DNA from: Paramecium tetraurelia
Taxonomy: Eukaryota; Ciliophora; Oligohymenophorea; Peniculida; Parameciidae
Direction of reading: 5' to 3'
Length of the DNA: 64,000 nucleotides
Assembly (NCBI RefSeq): GCF_000165425.1
Contig: NW_001799627.1
Coordinates: forward strand, 294,272 to 358,271
In this document: positions 45,650 to 59,745 of the stretch, one piece after another
Layout: every line of letters starts with the position of its first letter
Numbering within the stretch: the stretch's first letter is position 1
Notes under the pieces: generated by a model
Database searches by the model: none
Told to the model about the DNA's origin: nothing
Seen by the model: only the letters and a program-made list of their open reading frames with translations
Made by a program: the position numbers and the translations under genes

Positions 45650-48177
45650 TCATTTTAACATTATCGACTGTCTCATATTCTATATTTTATCCTTTTAAAT
45701 TATCTGAACATTTTTGAATTCCTAATAATTATTGCTATTGTATTTTCTGTAATAATTCTTGTAATTAGCAGGTGCATCAAATTATTCCACTCCAGTCTTG
45801 ATTGTTGGTTACACTATCTTTTGATACTCAGCCATCACATTCTCACGTTTTTATGATTAAGATTGATTAGGATTTTCCATGACTCTTGAACTCAATAGAG
45901 CTGATTGTTACATACCAGATTGAGTCAAGGCTTGAATTGCAAAGTTTTTCAATTATGAACTCTACTATTATCTTTAAGGTATCTCATTATCATTCGATTG
46001 AATATTCAGATTCTAACTCTCTGTCATTTCATCCACCATTGGATTTGCTGCCTATTCTTCATCTAAACTCTTAAATTCTTTGACTTGCCATTGAGGAATC
46101 AAGGGTCTATCTATTTTAATTGTATTTTTCTTTAGAGCTCTCTGTGTTTTGAGCATTAGATTAGCCTTCTTTTTCAATTTGTTATTGCTTAACCCCTTGA
46201 TCAAAGTTGTTGCATTAGCTCTGGTAGCCCATTGCTTCCTATCAAATCTCTAAATTTTCACTCTATCCTATTTAAGGTCCAACACTGTAGATTCTTCAAT
46301 TAATTCTTAAACCAATGGTATGTAATGAGTCTTTGGACATTAATCAGCATAATGTTCAGAACTGCCACAAGTGTAACATTGCTATTCTACTAGGTTGTAT
46401 TCTTTGGTGAATAGTAACTTATCCCTTATTTGACAATACATCTCAAAATCTTCCGGGAATTTCCTTAGTGTTTCTAAAAAGTCAGCTCTAGTGATTGCAT
46501 AAACCTATGTATATTCTTTAGCATTTACGGTACCAGTTCTTGGAAAACCTAAAATTATAATCACCAACAATAATAACCTGTAAAGAATGACCACTCTCCA
46601 AAATAGCTATACAATCCTAATTTCTTTTTAATGATTTCACTATTTCCTGGTTTTACAATAACTGAACCTCCCACAATGTAAAAAATGCTTAAATCGTCAG
46701 TTTGTTCTGTAGATCCTACACCAATAATCTCATCTCCTTATGAAAAAGATTGTTCTCTAATCTTCTATGCTAATTCTTTGAGAAAAGGCTTTGTGAAATG
46801 ATTAGCAAACATAGTTCTTTAGAGAAACTATCCTAAAGATTGATACATCAATTCCTATTTTAATTCAGGTGCTAGAATCTCAAATACTTATTGTTCACTT
46901 TCCTAGTCTCTGCTTCCTTCTTCAGCCCAATGTTCATTGATGTATTATCTTATACGTTCCCTTAATTCAGAAGGCACATTTTTTTATTCCATAAATTTAT
47001 TGATAGACACCTAAAATTCAAGCTTAGATATACCTTTTATTTGAACCGTTGCATGTAATACGAGTTGTATTCTTCCATCATCTTTTAAAAGTTATTGATA
47101 TTCAAAGCAAAGACAACGACAGCAAACATGACTCCAAAGAGAGCAAACGAACATTCGTAGATATTCATAGGAGACTAACATATAGATTAATAATAGTTTT
47201 ACGATATCACCAAAACCCATGGTGGTAGAGAGCACATTCAAGCTGAAATAGAATGAATAAAAGTATATTTCATGAATTGATTTGTCTTTGATCACTCCAA
47301 AATTACCTGGTACATTGAGCCATGTGTTAATATGTATGTTGTCACCGTAGATGCCTAACACATACCAAATGCAACAATAAAAGTTGAAACAGAAGAACAT
47401 AAATATAAGCATTTTTGTGATTTGATAGAATGTTCTTAATCTTTTATGGAGTAATATCAATTCTGCAATTTGATGATCAATTCTAAGTAGAGAAGGCAAT
47501 TTGAAATAGAACATAAAGAAGATGAATCTAAGATGATTAGTATCAACTGCTAATCTAACAACACAGGAGAATAACTAGGATTAAAAAATAAATGTCTACA
47601 GCAACGCAATCAAAAACAAAATAACCATAAAAATAGTGCATGGCTATCTTTCTTTTATCCAATACAAGATTTCCATGTTTATAGTATGAAGTTACAAAAT
47701 CAAGGAGCATGTCTGTTAAAAGTATTATAAAGATTCCATAAAATAAAGTATATCGTCCAGCTGGATTTATGAGTTCCTTGGATTATATGCATTGAATACC
47801 TTCCAAAATTCCTCGCCATACATTACATAGATTGGCACTTCGAAAAAGACGAAGAGTGTAGTAATGGCTACAAATATCTTCCAAGGCCAAACTCGTTTTG
47901 GCAGAATGACAGGAAGCCAAGATAAGTATTCTTCGAAAAAATTGCTATCACTTTGCCCATGTTCATCATTGAGATTATCGTCATAGATTTTAAGGACTCG
48001 CTAAATCTTTTCTTATTCTTCTTGCATCACATTCTTTTCATGAAATTATTCAAGTTTCCACTTCACTGTTTTATTTAAAGTGCGGCTTCTTGATCTTTAC
48101 TCGATTGACATTGAAGATACATCGGACAATAGTGAGTCCTATAAAGAGTATTATTCTTGCATCTCAAATGAAGTCAT
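45650..48177 (-). CDS. voltage-gated K+ channel with cyclic-nucleotide-binding domain and CCHC zinc knuckle
   Basis: 799 residues with introns 47777..47799, 47575..47599, 47175..47202, 47011..47033 and 46549..46577. An Eag/HCN-like order is visible: acidic N-terminus, six membrane spans, and a pore with selectivity filter STTMGFGDI. A C-linker leads to a cNBD containing FGEWSF and RTGTV. After the cNBD, 46337..46378 encodes CX2CX4HX4C, a perfect zinc-knuckle spacing, followed by about 180 Gln/Lys/Asn-rich residues. It probably sets membrane potential and ciliary beating. The GFGD filter and FGE motif argue that both pore and ligand domain are functional. The zinc knuckle is unusual. Confidence 0.88.
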
Positions 48178-48258
48178 GTAATAAATTGATTTATTTATTA
48201 ATCTTATTTAGCGTCATTTTTATTTAATTTGTATTGAAAGACTAATGATAAATAAATT

Positions 48259-49770
<1,512 letters not shown>

Positions 49771-49830
49771 AGAATGAGCAATTGATAATAAATAGTATAA
49801 ATATAATTCAATAAATTTCTATTTAATAGC

Positions 49831-51577
49831 TCATTTCTTTTTCTTTTAAGTTACTGCCTATTTGGCTTTAGTCTCGCAAAATGCTATATGCTTTTTAGCT
49901 GTTTCAGAATTGAACTTTCTGTTGCAGAATTTGCATTAAACTAAATCTTAAGTAGCATCCATAGCATTCTTCAATGATACTTATTCCTCCTTAGTTAACT
50001 ACTCGCCTTTTCCTTACTTAATGATAGCTCTAAAGGCATCACTTTAGGCTTTCCATTTAGGCTTATCGCTCTTAGATTCCTTTTGCTTCTAAGCTTATTT
50101 TTATTGTTGTTATTATTGTTATTGTTATTATTACTTCTTTGAAGGAGGAGGAGGAGGTCTATATGCTTCTTCTTCTTCATCTAACTATCTTTATTGCTAA
50201 GAATCAAACACTTTTCTTTTTTATTAGAATACTTTTTAACAAACCTAAATTTAAAATAATTAATACTTTTGCGTGCTTTTCTAATGCTTTCTTGTTAAAC
50301 GATCTGCCACAACCTTCAGGACATTCATACAATTTCTCATCTCCTGCTTCTTCCATAGGAGGCATTTAGGACTTTTATTAAATTGGTTATTGTATTTATT
50401 GCTGGGGTTATTGCATTTATTTTTAGTATTATGGTTATGATTGTTATTAGTATTGTGGTTATTATTACCTTGTCTTTATTGGTTATTCTTAGATTTATTA
50501 TTGTTATTATTATTATTATTGCTATTAGTATTATGCATATTATTGTTGTTACTATTATTATGGTCTTTGTTGTTATTATTATTATTACTACTATTATCCT
50601 CTTAAATCTTATTAACTATTCATGGGTTATTTCCCATTTTATTATTTGTGTTAAACTGGTTACTGTTAATATTCTTAATATTATTAATATTCAGAATATT
50701 ATGTATTCTGGAATTAAACTTATGATGGAGCTTAAGGTGCTGTTCTTTGTTACTACTAAGCTTATTAATATTGTTAGTATTATCTTTATTGTTATTATTC
50801 TTGATTTTTTTATTATCTTTGGAACTATTCTTATTGTTATTTCTATTCTTCATATTGTGCTTATTTTAACTGTGCTTATGATTTCACTGTTTAAGGTTAT
50901 TGTGGCTGGGATTATTATTGATTTGATTAAGCTTATGGCCTCGAGGTTTATGTATTTTGAAGTGATAATCGAGTTTATTGTTACTATTGAGCAGGAGGTT
51001 ATTGTTTATTATTAACCACATTTTATTATTATTGATTAGCGGTTTATTAAATATTCGGTTAAGCTTTAAAGTATTGTTGAGATTATGTGGGCTATGTGGT
51101 ACTGGCTTACTTTGCATTTTGGAATTGCTTGTTCTGATTTATTTATAACTATGAATCCAGGGATGGCTTGCTTGTTGGAAGTGGTCTATCATCAAATTAT
51201 CGTTAATCTTATATTCTTATCATCTCATTTGGATTTGGTAATTATTAGGTGGGTTATGGTGACTTTCCTTTCTGCAATACTTTTGGTATTGGTCTTTCAT
51301 CTATTTCGGATACCATAGGTTTATTTTCAGCAGTAGGTCGTTCGAATGTCGTTCTTTATGGAGATCTGCCAACTGTTTTTTTAGTCTAATCTTCTTGGGT
51401 TCGAACTGGAGCATTTGATAAATTTTGAAGTGGTTTAGCTGTAGCAGGACGCTCATTTACAACCGGTTTAAGGTTTGACAGGGTTGTACTCATCTAAGGC
51501 TTAAGTTGCTTACTAAATGCTTCATAAAGACTCTAAGAATGAAAATGAATGCATACTTATTTAGGTTATTTAGACAT
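49831..51577 (-). CDS. ZC2HC1-type zinc-finger protein with very Gln-rich N-terminus
   Basis: 566 residues with introns 51533..51556 (24 nt) and 50245..50266 (22 nt). The C-terminal third has two C2HC fingers: YECPEGCGRSFN..HAKVC, whose last Cys is created by the splice, and VQCKFCNRKFN..HIAFC. These match the ZC2HC1/FAM164 family, found in ciliated organisms. The middle, about 50380-51050, is dominated by Gln, mostly encoded by TAA/TAG/CAA, with Pro and Tyr. The opposite strand shows a long hydrophobic open frame that is only its shadow. Confidence 0.85.
50380..51050 (-). repeat. low-complexity Gln-coding tract
   Basis: Imperfect TAA/CAA/TAG codon repeats on the minus strand (TTATTG-like on the plus strand) within the ZC2HC1 gene. 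It probably arose by replication slippage and is length-variable. Confidence 0.75.
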
Positions 51578-52010
51578 TCTTTGTTGACTGTTTGAAAATT
51601 TAAAATATATTATTTCGTTAATAAATTAAAACTATAATCAATACTTATGTAATATAATAATGATTTTCGAATCTTTAGAGGGAATAACAATTAGCTCTAA
51701 CTCATATTTATTGAAATAAGGTGATTAATCGTTCAACTTAATTTTAGTTGTCATAAATTAATTTTCTTCTAAAAATCATCTCACAATTAATGTGATTTTC
51801 GATTAGCTCAGATTTTGATAAGAAATAACTATTTTTTAAATGATATTAGAATTAAGTGTATGAGATTCATCAAAAATGTATCTATTTAATAATTCCTTTA
51901 AAGAATTTTATAATTAATTAATAATTCCTTTAAATATTGACAATAATAAAGAGTATTGAGCGTGTTAGATTACAAAATTATAATAATTATGAATTCAAAG
52001 TTTGATCCTT
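51578..52010. other. intergenic AT-rich stretch
   Basis: 433 bp between the 5' end of the ZC2HC1 gene and the 3' end of the CDPK gene, both minus. A plus-strand frame of 52 codons starts at 51660 (to TGA 51816..51818) but has no recognisable feature. No gene is called. Confidence 0.5.
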
Positions 52011-53706
52011 TCACTTTTATTTGGTGTCTCTTAATATAAGTGATGTAAACTCTTAAAAAGAAACTTCACCATCACCATTTGTGTCTAATTCCATGAACAC
52101 ATTTTCCCATTGATTGTCTTGCAAATTTAATCCACCTAAAATTTCCTTAAGTTCTTGTTTAGTTATGATGCCATTTCCATCCTTATCAAATAATTTAAAT
52201 GCTGTTTCCAGTTTCTCTTTAGCCATGAGGTTTTGCATTTCTGTATAACCAATTATAAATTCTAGTATAATAATGACTTCAAAAGTTACCAGTATAATCA
52301 ATCGTTCCTGAATGATCAAGATCCACAGTTCGAAAGATTTTATCCACAATTTATGAACATTTTATTTCATCTTAGTATAAATTCATATAACCTAAATTAA
52401 AAGAATTCAATTACATTAGGTAAGTTCTTCTTTACTTAACTTTCCATCGCCATTTTTGTCAATCGCTTTGAATCCTTCTATTAATTCTTTTTTTTCTTTT
52501 GAATTCATAATTTAGGTTGAGATTAATTGTAAGATTGCAGAACTAAGTTTACTTTTATTCTGAAAATATATAATAAATCAAATATTACATGAAAAGATTC
52601 AAGATTTTAAAGATTTTTAGGATTGATTTTATCAATTCTCTAATTGCTAACTATCCACGGATCTTTCAATCCCAATTCAGCTGAAATTCTTTTCCCTGGA
52701 TCTACTGTTAGCATTTTTAAGATAAAACTCTTTGCTTATTCGGACACCTCTTTCCATTCATCACCTAATAATTTATAAATACATATCTATACCATTAAAA
52801 TCGACTTGTCCTGATTTAATATTCTTATATAAGTCATTAATACTGGCCCCATTAAAAGGAGCCTTGCCTGACATAAGGGTATAAAGAATGACTCCACATG
52901 ACCATATATCGCATTTGCTGTTATAATTCTGATCAATAACCTCAGGAGCAATGAAATAGGGAGTTCCTATTTTTTATTTTAATTAAGAATTTTGCTCCAA
53001 CTATTTGGCTGTCCCAAAATCAATAATCTTAAGACAGTCGTCAGAATTCTTGGAATCAAATAAGATATTTTCAGGTTTCAAATCTCTTAATATAGACTCG
53101 TTTATTACCTATGAACAATATTTCTTTGATGGCAATAATTCACTGCACTTAAAATTTGTTTCATATAATTGGCAGCAACCTTCTCATTAAAATTATTTCT
53201 TTGTTAAACTCTAGAAAATAGTTCTCCACCACTTAAATACCTTTTTTAATGTAAAACATTACTCAGTGATCAAATAATACTGATGTTCATCTTGATAGAG
53301 CTCATAAATATTAACTATGTTTGGATGATCAAGATTTTTTAAAATGTTTACTTCTTATATCATTTTATCCCTTTAACTTACTAGTATTTTATCCTTCGCG
53401 ATCTATTTCATTGCCCGAAGTATCTAAGTTGATTTTTGCATTACCAAGCTCACTCGTCCATAGGTTCCTAAGAATATAATTTCAATAACTACCTTCCCCT
53501 AAGGTTGATTATACTTTATAATAGGTTAATATGCTCCCACTTTTCAATGATATAAAGATATTGGGAGCAACTTTAAAATTTGTTCTTTGTTTCTGAAGAC
53601 TTTTGTTCGATTTTATTGTAGAAACTTCTTGTGTTTTGTTAAAGGTACTCTAACTACCTCTTTTTGACGCATATTTTCTTTTAGGATTGCTTGAGCACGC
53701 TCCCAT
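52011..53706 (-). CDS. calcium-dependent protein kinase (CDPK)
   Basis: 505 residues with seven introns (53468..53492, 53241..53262, 53086..53108, 52765..52792, 52560..52588, 52392..52414, 52262..52289); the exon sum is exactly 506 codons. It begins MGACSS, a myristoylation/palmitoylation signal. The kinase domain has LGEGTYGRV, a lysine in RAMKQI, HRDLKPENILF, IIDFGTAK and GTPYFIAPE. A junction helix is followed by four EF-hands with loops starting DKNGDGK, DLDHSGT, DKDGNGI and DTNGDGE. This is the classic ciliate/plant/apicomplexan CDPK, directly activated by Ca2+, probably at a membrane and linked to ciliary or secretory responses. Confidence 0.96.
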
Positions 53707-53834
53707 AAAATGGTATAAGATATTTAAATTATTCAATATAAATATCCATAATGATAGTTTATAATTGTCAACAACATTTAGATTTGATATTAGTTTTATT
53801 GATAAACAATCATAATAAATAATAATTAAAAATA

Positions 53835-54149
53835 ATGGAAAAATTCTTAAATTCTTAGCAAACTGTTAATAAACATCAATTTTATTTGAAGTTGTTTGAA
53901 GTGAGGGATCATAAGAGGTGGAATAAATCACATCATACTTTAGAGTTTTTGATTAATTCCATTTTTCATATCAATTCAATTACTAAAGTAAATTTATTAA
54001 AACATTATAATAATTAAGCTGTTTTTTATATTTTACTAGAATGTATAAGGCTGCAAACATAACGATTACCCATCAATTAGAACTAGATATTACAAACGAT
54101 TTCATATAACTGCTTATGTTTTAAAGATTTTTAATAGCAAAATAATTGA
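53835..54149 (+). CDS. possible small protein, unknown
   Basis: A 104-codon frame from ATG to TGA in the divergent spacer between two kinase genes. The N-terminal half (QFYLKLFEVRDHKRWNK) is helical and reads like real protein. The end is Gln/Asn-rich. An optional GT-AG intron near 53991 would change the C-terminus, so that part is uncertain. No family is recognised. It may be a remnant. Confidence 0.4.
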
Positions 54150-54255
54150 TTTAATACGAAATTTTATTTTTCTTAACATGCTTCTACGATTTATTCCTTA
54201 ATTTTGAATAATAAAAATTATTTTAAAATCTTGCTCCTCCAATTTAAGTGAACAA

Positions 54256-55936
54256 ATGAGCAATTAAAAGGAATTTATAAAAAAGTAAATAGGAGAATAC
54301 ATTTTCGAATTCTCCCAAGAAATAGGCTCCGGATACTCATCCAAAGTGTATAAGGGATAACACATCAAAACCAACCAAGTTGTTGCCATAAAGGTAATTA
54401 GTTCCCAAACATATACATCCCCTATATAAAAATCTCTCTTAAAAAATGAAATCGCTATTTTGCTAAGAATAGATCACCCACATTTATTGCGAGTTTACGA
54501 AATAAGTTAGAGCGCTAACAACACTTACATTGTTAGCGAATTGTGTAACGAAGGAAGTCTGGAATAGTAAATGAAAAAAACTGAATTAACAACTGAAAAA
54601 GTGTTATCTATTTTATTATAGGTTTCAAAAGGCATTTTAGCCTTGCATGAAAAAAGTAAATTAATATTTCATTCTAGAAATCATCCACAGAGATATTAAG
54701 CCAGCCAACATACTAATTAAAGACGGTATCTACAAATTGGCTGATTTTGGGTTTGCCTTAATTGAAGATTAAATTGAAAGTGTGATAAAGCGATTTAATG
54801 TTGGTACCCCCATGTATATGGCGCCAGAAATTTCATAAACAAATTAATATTCTGATTCAAGTGACATCTGGGCTTTGGGAATCATGCTCTATGAAATGTT
54901 GTTCAATTGCATTCCTCCTTATAAGCAAGACATAAAAACATTCCACGAAGATATATTGAAGAAGTGTCAGAAACAGGACTTTAAATATTAATCCTTAATT
55001 AAGACGTTGTTATTTGGAATGCTATAAATAAATCCTCAAGACAGACTCAATATAACTTAAATTATTCAAATGCTGAAGCAAGACCAATGCCAAAGCGATA
55101 CTAAATCACCAAGAGTCTAATCTCCTTTGTAGAAACTTAACTATTAATTCGTATAATCCAGCCTCAATTCTCCTCTCTCAACTTCCAAACCACAAACTTT
55201 AGATAGCTAAAGACAGAAATACTAAAAGCATGTTTAATCTCATAATAAGGCTTTAACATATGATCAGAAGAAATTTGATTCAATGAAGATATTTTCAAAA
55301 ACTGATTGCAAAGTAAATTCTGTTTCAGATTTTGCAACTTAAGAGGATCTCCCAAAAATGAGCTTAAAAACTTCAAATGAAAATTAAGAGCAAATAGGAT
55401 AGATATCCACTGAGTGTTCATTTTCAACTTAGGGAGTAATGCAGTAATAATAGAGATAAAAATTTCAACCTTTATTAACTTAATTGCCAGCTATCATACT
55501 ACCAACATTTAATTTTTGTTGGTTTTTAGAAAACGTTATCAAAAATATGAATATGCAAAATGAACAAAAATAGAAATGTAATTTTCTATTTAGAAAATTG
55601 TTGGCAATCAAAGCCAAAGCATTCTATTCTTTTGCTCCTAAATAATATAAAGATTAATTGAATGTATGGATTAATCAACTGAACTCCTACTATGAAAAAG
55701 TCTAACATGTTTTGAATTTCACTATGGACAACACATTTCTTATATTCTTTAATACGTAATTGGAAGATTAGGGGAAACTACTTAGCATGTACTTAGTTAG
55801 TCTGATGAGTCAAATCATTTTAAAGGAATCTAATACTGATTACGAAGTTCTGATAGATATTTTGTAAGAAAATTTGAAACATCAAAATGATCCGTTCCTA
55901 TTTGCTAGAAAGTGGGCTCATAATCAATAAAAGTGA
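54256..55936 (+). CDS. Ser/Thr protein kinase, paralogue of the kinase at 35251
   Basis: 552 residues with one intron, 54656..54677 (22 nt). Kinase motifs: IGSGYSSKVY, VVAIKV, HRDIKPANIL, ADFGFAL and GTPMYMAPE. A Ser/Gln-rich linker of about 130 residues follows, then a helical C-terminal region with paired Phe/Trp positions that resembles the tail of the kinase at 35251. The catalytic residues are complete, so it is presumably active. The HRDIKPxNI and MAPE pattern is ULK-like. Confidence 0.9.
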
Positions 55937-56038
55937 TTTCTATTTATAAAATATTATCATTTATTATACTATTAATTGATGCTATTTGAACATAATCATA
56001 ATATTATAAACTCTGATTTTTTGCAATAATTTGTAATA

Positions 56039-56895
56039 ATGGGAACCTGTTAATCGTAGAAGCAAAATAAGAACTTTGCGAATTAAATAAACTAAATTAA
56101 TCTGGCTACTTAATTTCCTAGACTTACAGATTAAATCCATTTTTTTGATTAGATTAGTTTGGAACAATTAAATTAGCCTGATTTGTCAGCCTTTTTGTCT
56201 AAACATATAAACAAGAATAGAATAGTCAATGAAGGCAAGACTTGGATTGTAGTTAATGAAGTCAAATGCATTTTAAATACGAAATCAATTGTTCTAATAC
56301 GAAACTTTATTCCAGAAACAGATGCAGCCATGCAATTGATATATTTACTCAAATAACTAATTTCAGTATCAATGAGAGTTTAAGAGTTATAAGTGGATTT
56401 TAATGAGTATGCTGTTGAATTGTTCCATTACTTTCAGGCTTAGCTGGTCTAAGTATGTATCTAACACCCTAAATTTAGGTTTCAATAGAAGTATTATTGG
56501 CTGTGAACACATTAATGAAGAAATAGGAACACTGGTGGAATGACAACTATTTTAGCTGGAGGAAAAATTATATACAATCGATGTTTAAAATTAAGTAGCC
56601 TGATGTAGAGAAGGTGGAAATCATCCATCCATTCTTTGAATACATTGCCTTGTTAAAGGAATGTGCCAAGTAATTTTGTAATCAACTCAAATCTCCAGAT
56701 CTTATAGCCATAGACATCAAGGCTTAATAAGAAGTCTTAGAATAATTTTACAATCAATTAAGAACTGGCTTTTTATAAAATCAATCCACTCAAGTAGATA
56801 GCATCAATTGGGAACATCATTTGGCTTCTAAACAATTAGAATAACGACTTTAAACTTACACTCTCTTCATTAAAAAGAAAAACTCTATTTCTTGA
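56039..56895 (+). CDS. helical protein with myristoylation-type N-terminus, unknown
   Basis: 276 residues after removal of intron 56453..56478 (26 nt). It starts MGTCQSQK, which fits N-myristoylation. The rest is mostly helical with Gln/Leu/Ile-rich segments and a WWNDNYFSW motif in the centre. No domain is recognised. It is preceded and followed by unrelated genes on the same strand. Confidence 0.65.
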
Positions 56896-56930
56896 TTCTA
56901 TAAGTCACATTAATCTAAAAAATATTGTAC

Positions 56931-57910
56931 ATGAAATATTTCATCATTAATTTTGTTTCCGGCACTCTCTCAAGTAATCACTCAATCTAATCGAATAGGC
57001 TGCATTCATACCTTGATTGGATATCCCTTGGATTTTATCAAAACCAGAATTCAAATACAACACAAGAAGCAAAGCATGATAAAAGCAGGAATTCAAATTA
57101 TTAGAGATGAAGGAGTGAAGGCTTTGTACAGAGGTAGATTTTATACATTTGCATAGGGGTATCAATACAGCTTCTAAATTCTGTTTGCGCTGGATCAATA
57201 TATTTTCCTACCTATGAACATATGAGAAAGTGGTTTGCTAGAATGGATAATTTAAATGAACACAGCTATTTACCATTTTAACAAACATTTTTAGCCGGAA
57301 GTATGGCAGTATTATACAATTACATTAAATAGGGTATTGCTAGCAATATATTTGCATGTCCATTAGAATATGGCAAAATTTTATCCCAAAAAACAAAAAT
57401 AAAAAAAATGGAGTAGACTGATGGTCCAATTCATAAATTGTATCAGATATTGAAAACTTAAGGCTTTTTTCACATTTATAAGTAAACTTCAAATAAATTA
57501 ACTGTTAGAGGACTCAGATTATAATTAATGAGAGATTCAATTGGATGTGGATTATATTTTGTATCTCATGCCAAGACCTTATAATACTTTACTCCTCAAG
57601 GAAGGGATAGAACAGAAGCTTCATAATTTGGAATTTTAATGGCCAGCATGTCAGCAGCCGCTAGCTTTTGGAGTATCAGTTATCCCATTGACATCGTTAA
57701 GACAAGATATCAAGTATTAAATGAAAGGTAAGTAAAGATTTGCATTGATATTTAAGCACTACTAGTATCATTAAGTAAATCTATTCTGAGGGAGGAGCTT
57801 TGGCATTCTACAAAGGATTCTAAGTAACCGTGATAAGAAGTGTTGTTGTAAATATTTTTTCTTTATGCACCTACGAAAATCTAAGGAGAGTTGGGTTTAA
57901 GTATTTTTGA
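56931..57910 (+). CDS. mitochondrial carrier family (SLC25) transporter
   Basis: 291 residues with introns 56974..56998, 57134..57156, 57482..57508 and 57728..57756. It has the threefold repeat of the carrier family, with signature motifs YPLDFIKTRIQ, CPLEYGKILSQ and YPIDIVKTRYQ; the second is degenerate, with Gly before Lys. Six membrane spans are expected in the inner mitochondrial membrane. The substrate cannot be told from these motifs. Confidence 0.92.
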
Positions 57911-57971
57911 AATAAATTTATTCATGTATAGAAATTAGAAAAATGTATGTATTATTTATTTATCAATTAAC

Positions 57972-58745
57972 TCAACATTCACAACTTTTTACTTCTTATT
58001 CACTATTATTCACCTAAACTTCTATCGGTTTAGCATCATTTTGATTGAATTCAATCACATTCACTTGATCATTAGGCTCTTTTATATCAATATTCGAAAT
58101 TGGTGACTAGTTTTGCTAGTTTTGTGGTATCAATCCCAAATATAAAAATAAATTGATTCTATACTTATGCTAATTTAGTCTAATAATTAATTCATCTTAT
58201 CTTTGAATTCAGGATCTATATGATTAGTTTAAATTTGATAGGCGATTTCATATTATTCTGTTAACTTTTAAGCGTGCTCATTTATATCGAAATTTTATAA
58301 GTCTGTTTTATTCTAACCAAAATTGAAATTTAGATCCAATTACCCCTATTAATGCAATTTTAACATTTGCACCAGCTTAGAAGACAAGTTCTTCAATCCA
58401 TTTATCAATATGTAATAATGATGATTCACTTGAACAATCATAAACCAAAATAGCAGCCTTTGCTCGTTTATAATGGCTTTAATAGAATTAAGATAACAAC
58501 CTTGACACTATGGATCTATACTTCTCCTGTCCTGCTGTATCCCATATTGAAAACTTCACATTATTTCTTGTGAACGAATGATGCTATACTCCAATGGTTG
58601 TCTCAGTTTTTCCATTGATATCCAAAAAACTTTTACTTAAGTAGATCTTCTTACTTGTTTAAGATAGTTGTTTTGCCTACTCCACAATCTCCCAGCATAA
58701 TAACTATAATTTAGCATTGGATTATTTACTTTTATTTTAAGACAT
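57972..58745 (-). CDS. Rab-family small GTPase
   Basis: About 224 residues. Introns are 58704..58729, 58636..58654 (19 nt), 58477..58500 and 58313..58343. The G-motifs are clear: GDCGVGKTT (P-loop), TTIGVQ (switch I), WDTAGQEKY (switch II) and NKTD. The C-terminus ends CEC, a CXC geranylgeranylation signal. One base is missing near 58138-58148, in an A/T-rich run. Adding it gives 225 codons and joins the G domain to the hypervariable tail. Effector class was not assigned; it regulates vesicle traffic. Confidence 0.88.
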
Positions 58746-58824
58746 TGTTTGAAATAGTAATTAAAATATATTACATAATCTGAATTTGTATATAATACAT
58801 TTCGCTTTAATTGGATCAGCATTT

Positions 58825-59745
58825 ATGGCTTGTAGATAGTTTCATTTACAATAATTTGGCTGGGAAAAAGGTATTGGAATTAGTAGAGAAAAGTAGGTTG
58901 AAAGAAATTGAAAAATGTAATCAGGTCTTGAAAAATCTATTTATAATATCAAAGTGATCCTTTATTTGGAATAACTTTAATGAAATTAGTTATAGAGGTT
59001 TATAACACAGGATTTTTAAGCTTGAGATTATTAAATAAAGAATTATTGTTTTTAAGAGTATAAGGACAATAAAGGAAATGATTCAGGAGATAATAAACTA
59101 GTATGGTATATTCCACTTTATTGTAAACAATAATCTATCTATCGATACAATGAGTACAAATTTCGAAGAGAAATTGTAGTTTTCTAGATATTATTACACC
59201 TCTATTTGCCTTTCCTTTAGAATGCCTTCGTAGAGAATCTATCTATTTATAATTAGATGATATAAGTAAATTACAATTTTATTTATTTGAAAAACAAATT
59301 GTCAACTAAAATATCAAGTAAAAGTTATGATTATTTATTAAAGAAATATCAAAATTGTCTCAAAAATCTTAATTTATCTAATGATAGATTAGATTGATGG
59401 TTAATAAAAAAGTAGTTAAAAGGCTTACGATACACACTTGATTTAAAATTGAATTTATGGATGCTGAGTTGTAGATATTTTGAGATCGAAGGACTATAAG
59501 AAAAATATCCCTTTATATATTAATGAGGTTATTCTTTGATTTTATGAACTCAGGGCAAAGATAAATAGTTATGAAAGGCTAAATAATTTCAATAAACAGA
59601 TATTTGGCTTATTAAAATATATGTGTTATTCTTATTTGAGTGAAGAATTATATCACATATTTTTGATATACGGACATATCATAAAAATTATAAGACCAAT
59701 TACCCATAAAAGATTTTATTCTATGGATGAAAAATGAATTTTGAT
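58825..59745 (+). pseudogene. decayed gene with several frame breaks and TGA codons
   Basis: Plus-strand segments in all three frames read as protein: LAGKKVLELVEKSRLKE near 58855; WYIPLYCKQQSIYRYNEYK then KSYDYLLKKYQNCLKN (59100-59400); and SYERLNNFNKQIFGLLKYM (59560-59630). They are separated by frame changes and in-frame TGA codons (for example near 59400 and 59536) that no GT-AG intron removes. The parent family is not recognised; it was a helical protein. Confidence 0.6.

Noticed and set aside
50383-51015. Plus-strand 210-codon hydrophobic frame (Ile/Val/Leu-rich)
   Set aside because: It is the antisense shadow of the Gln-coding tract of the minus-strand ZC2HC1 gene, whose exon sum and zinc fingers are convincing.
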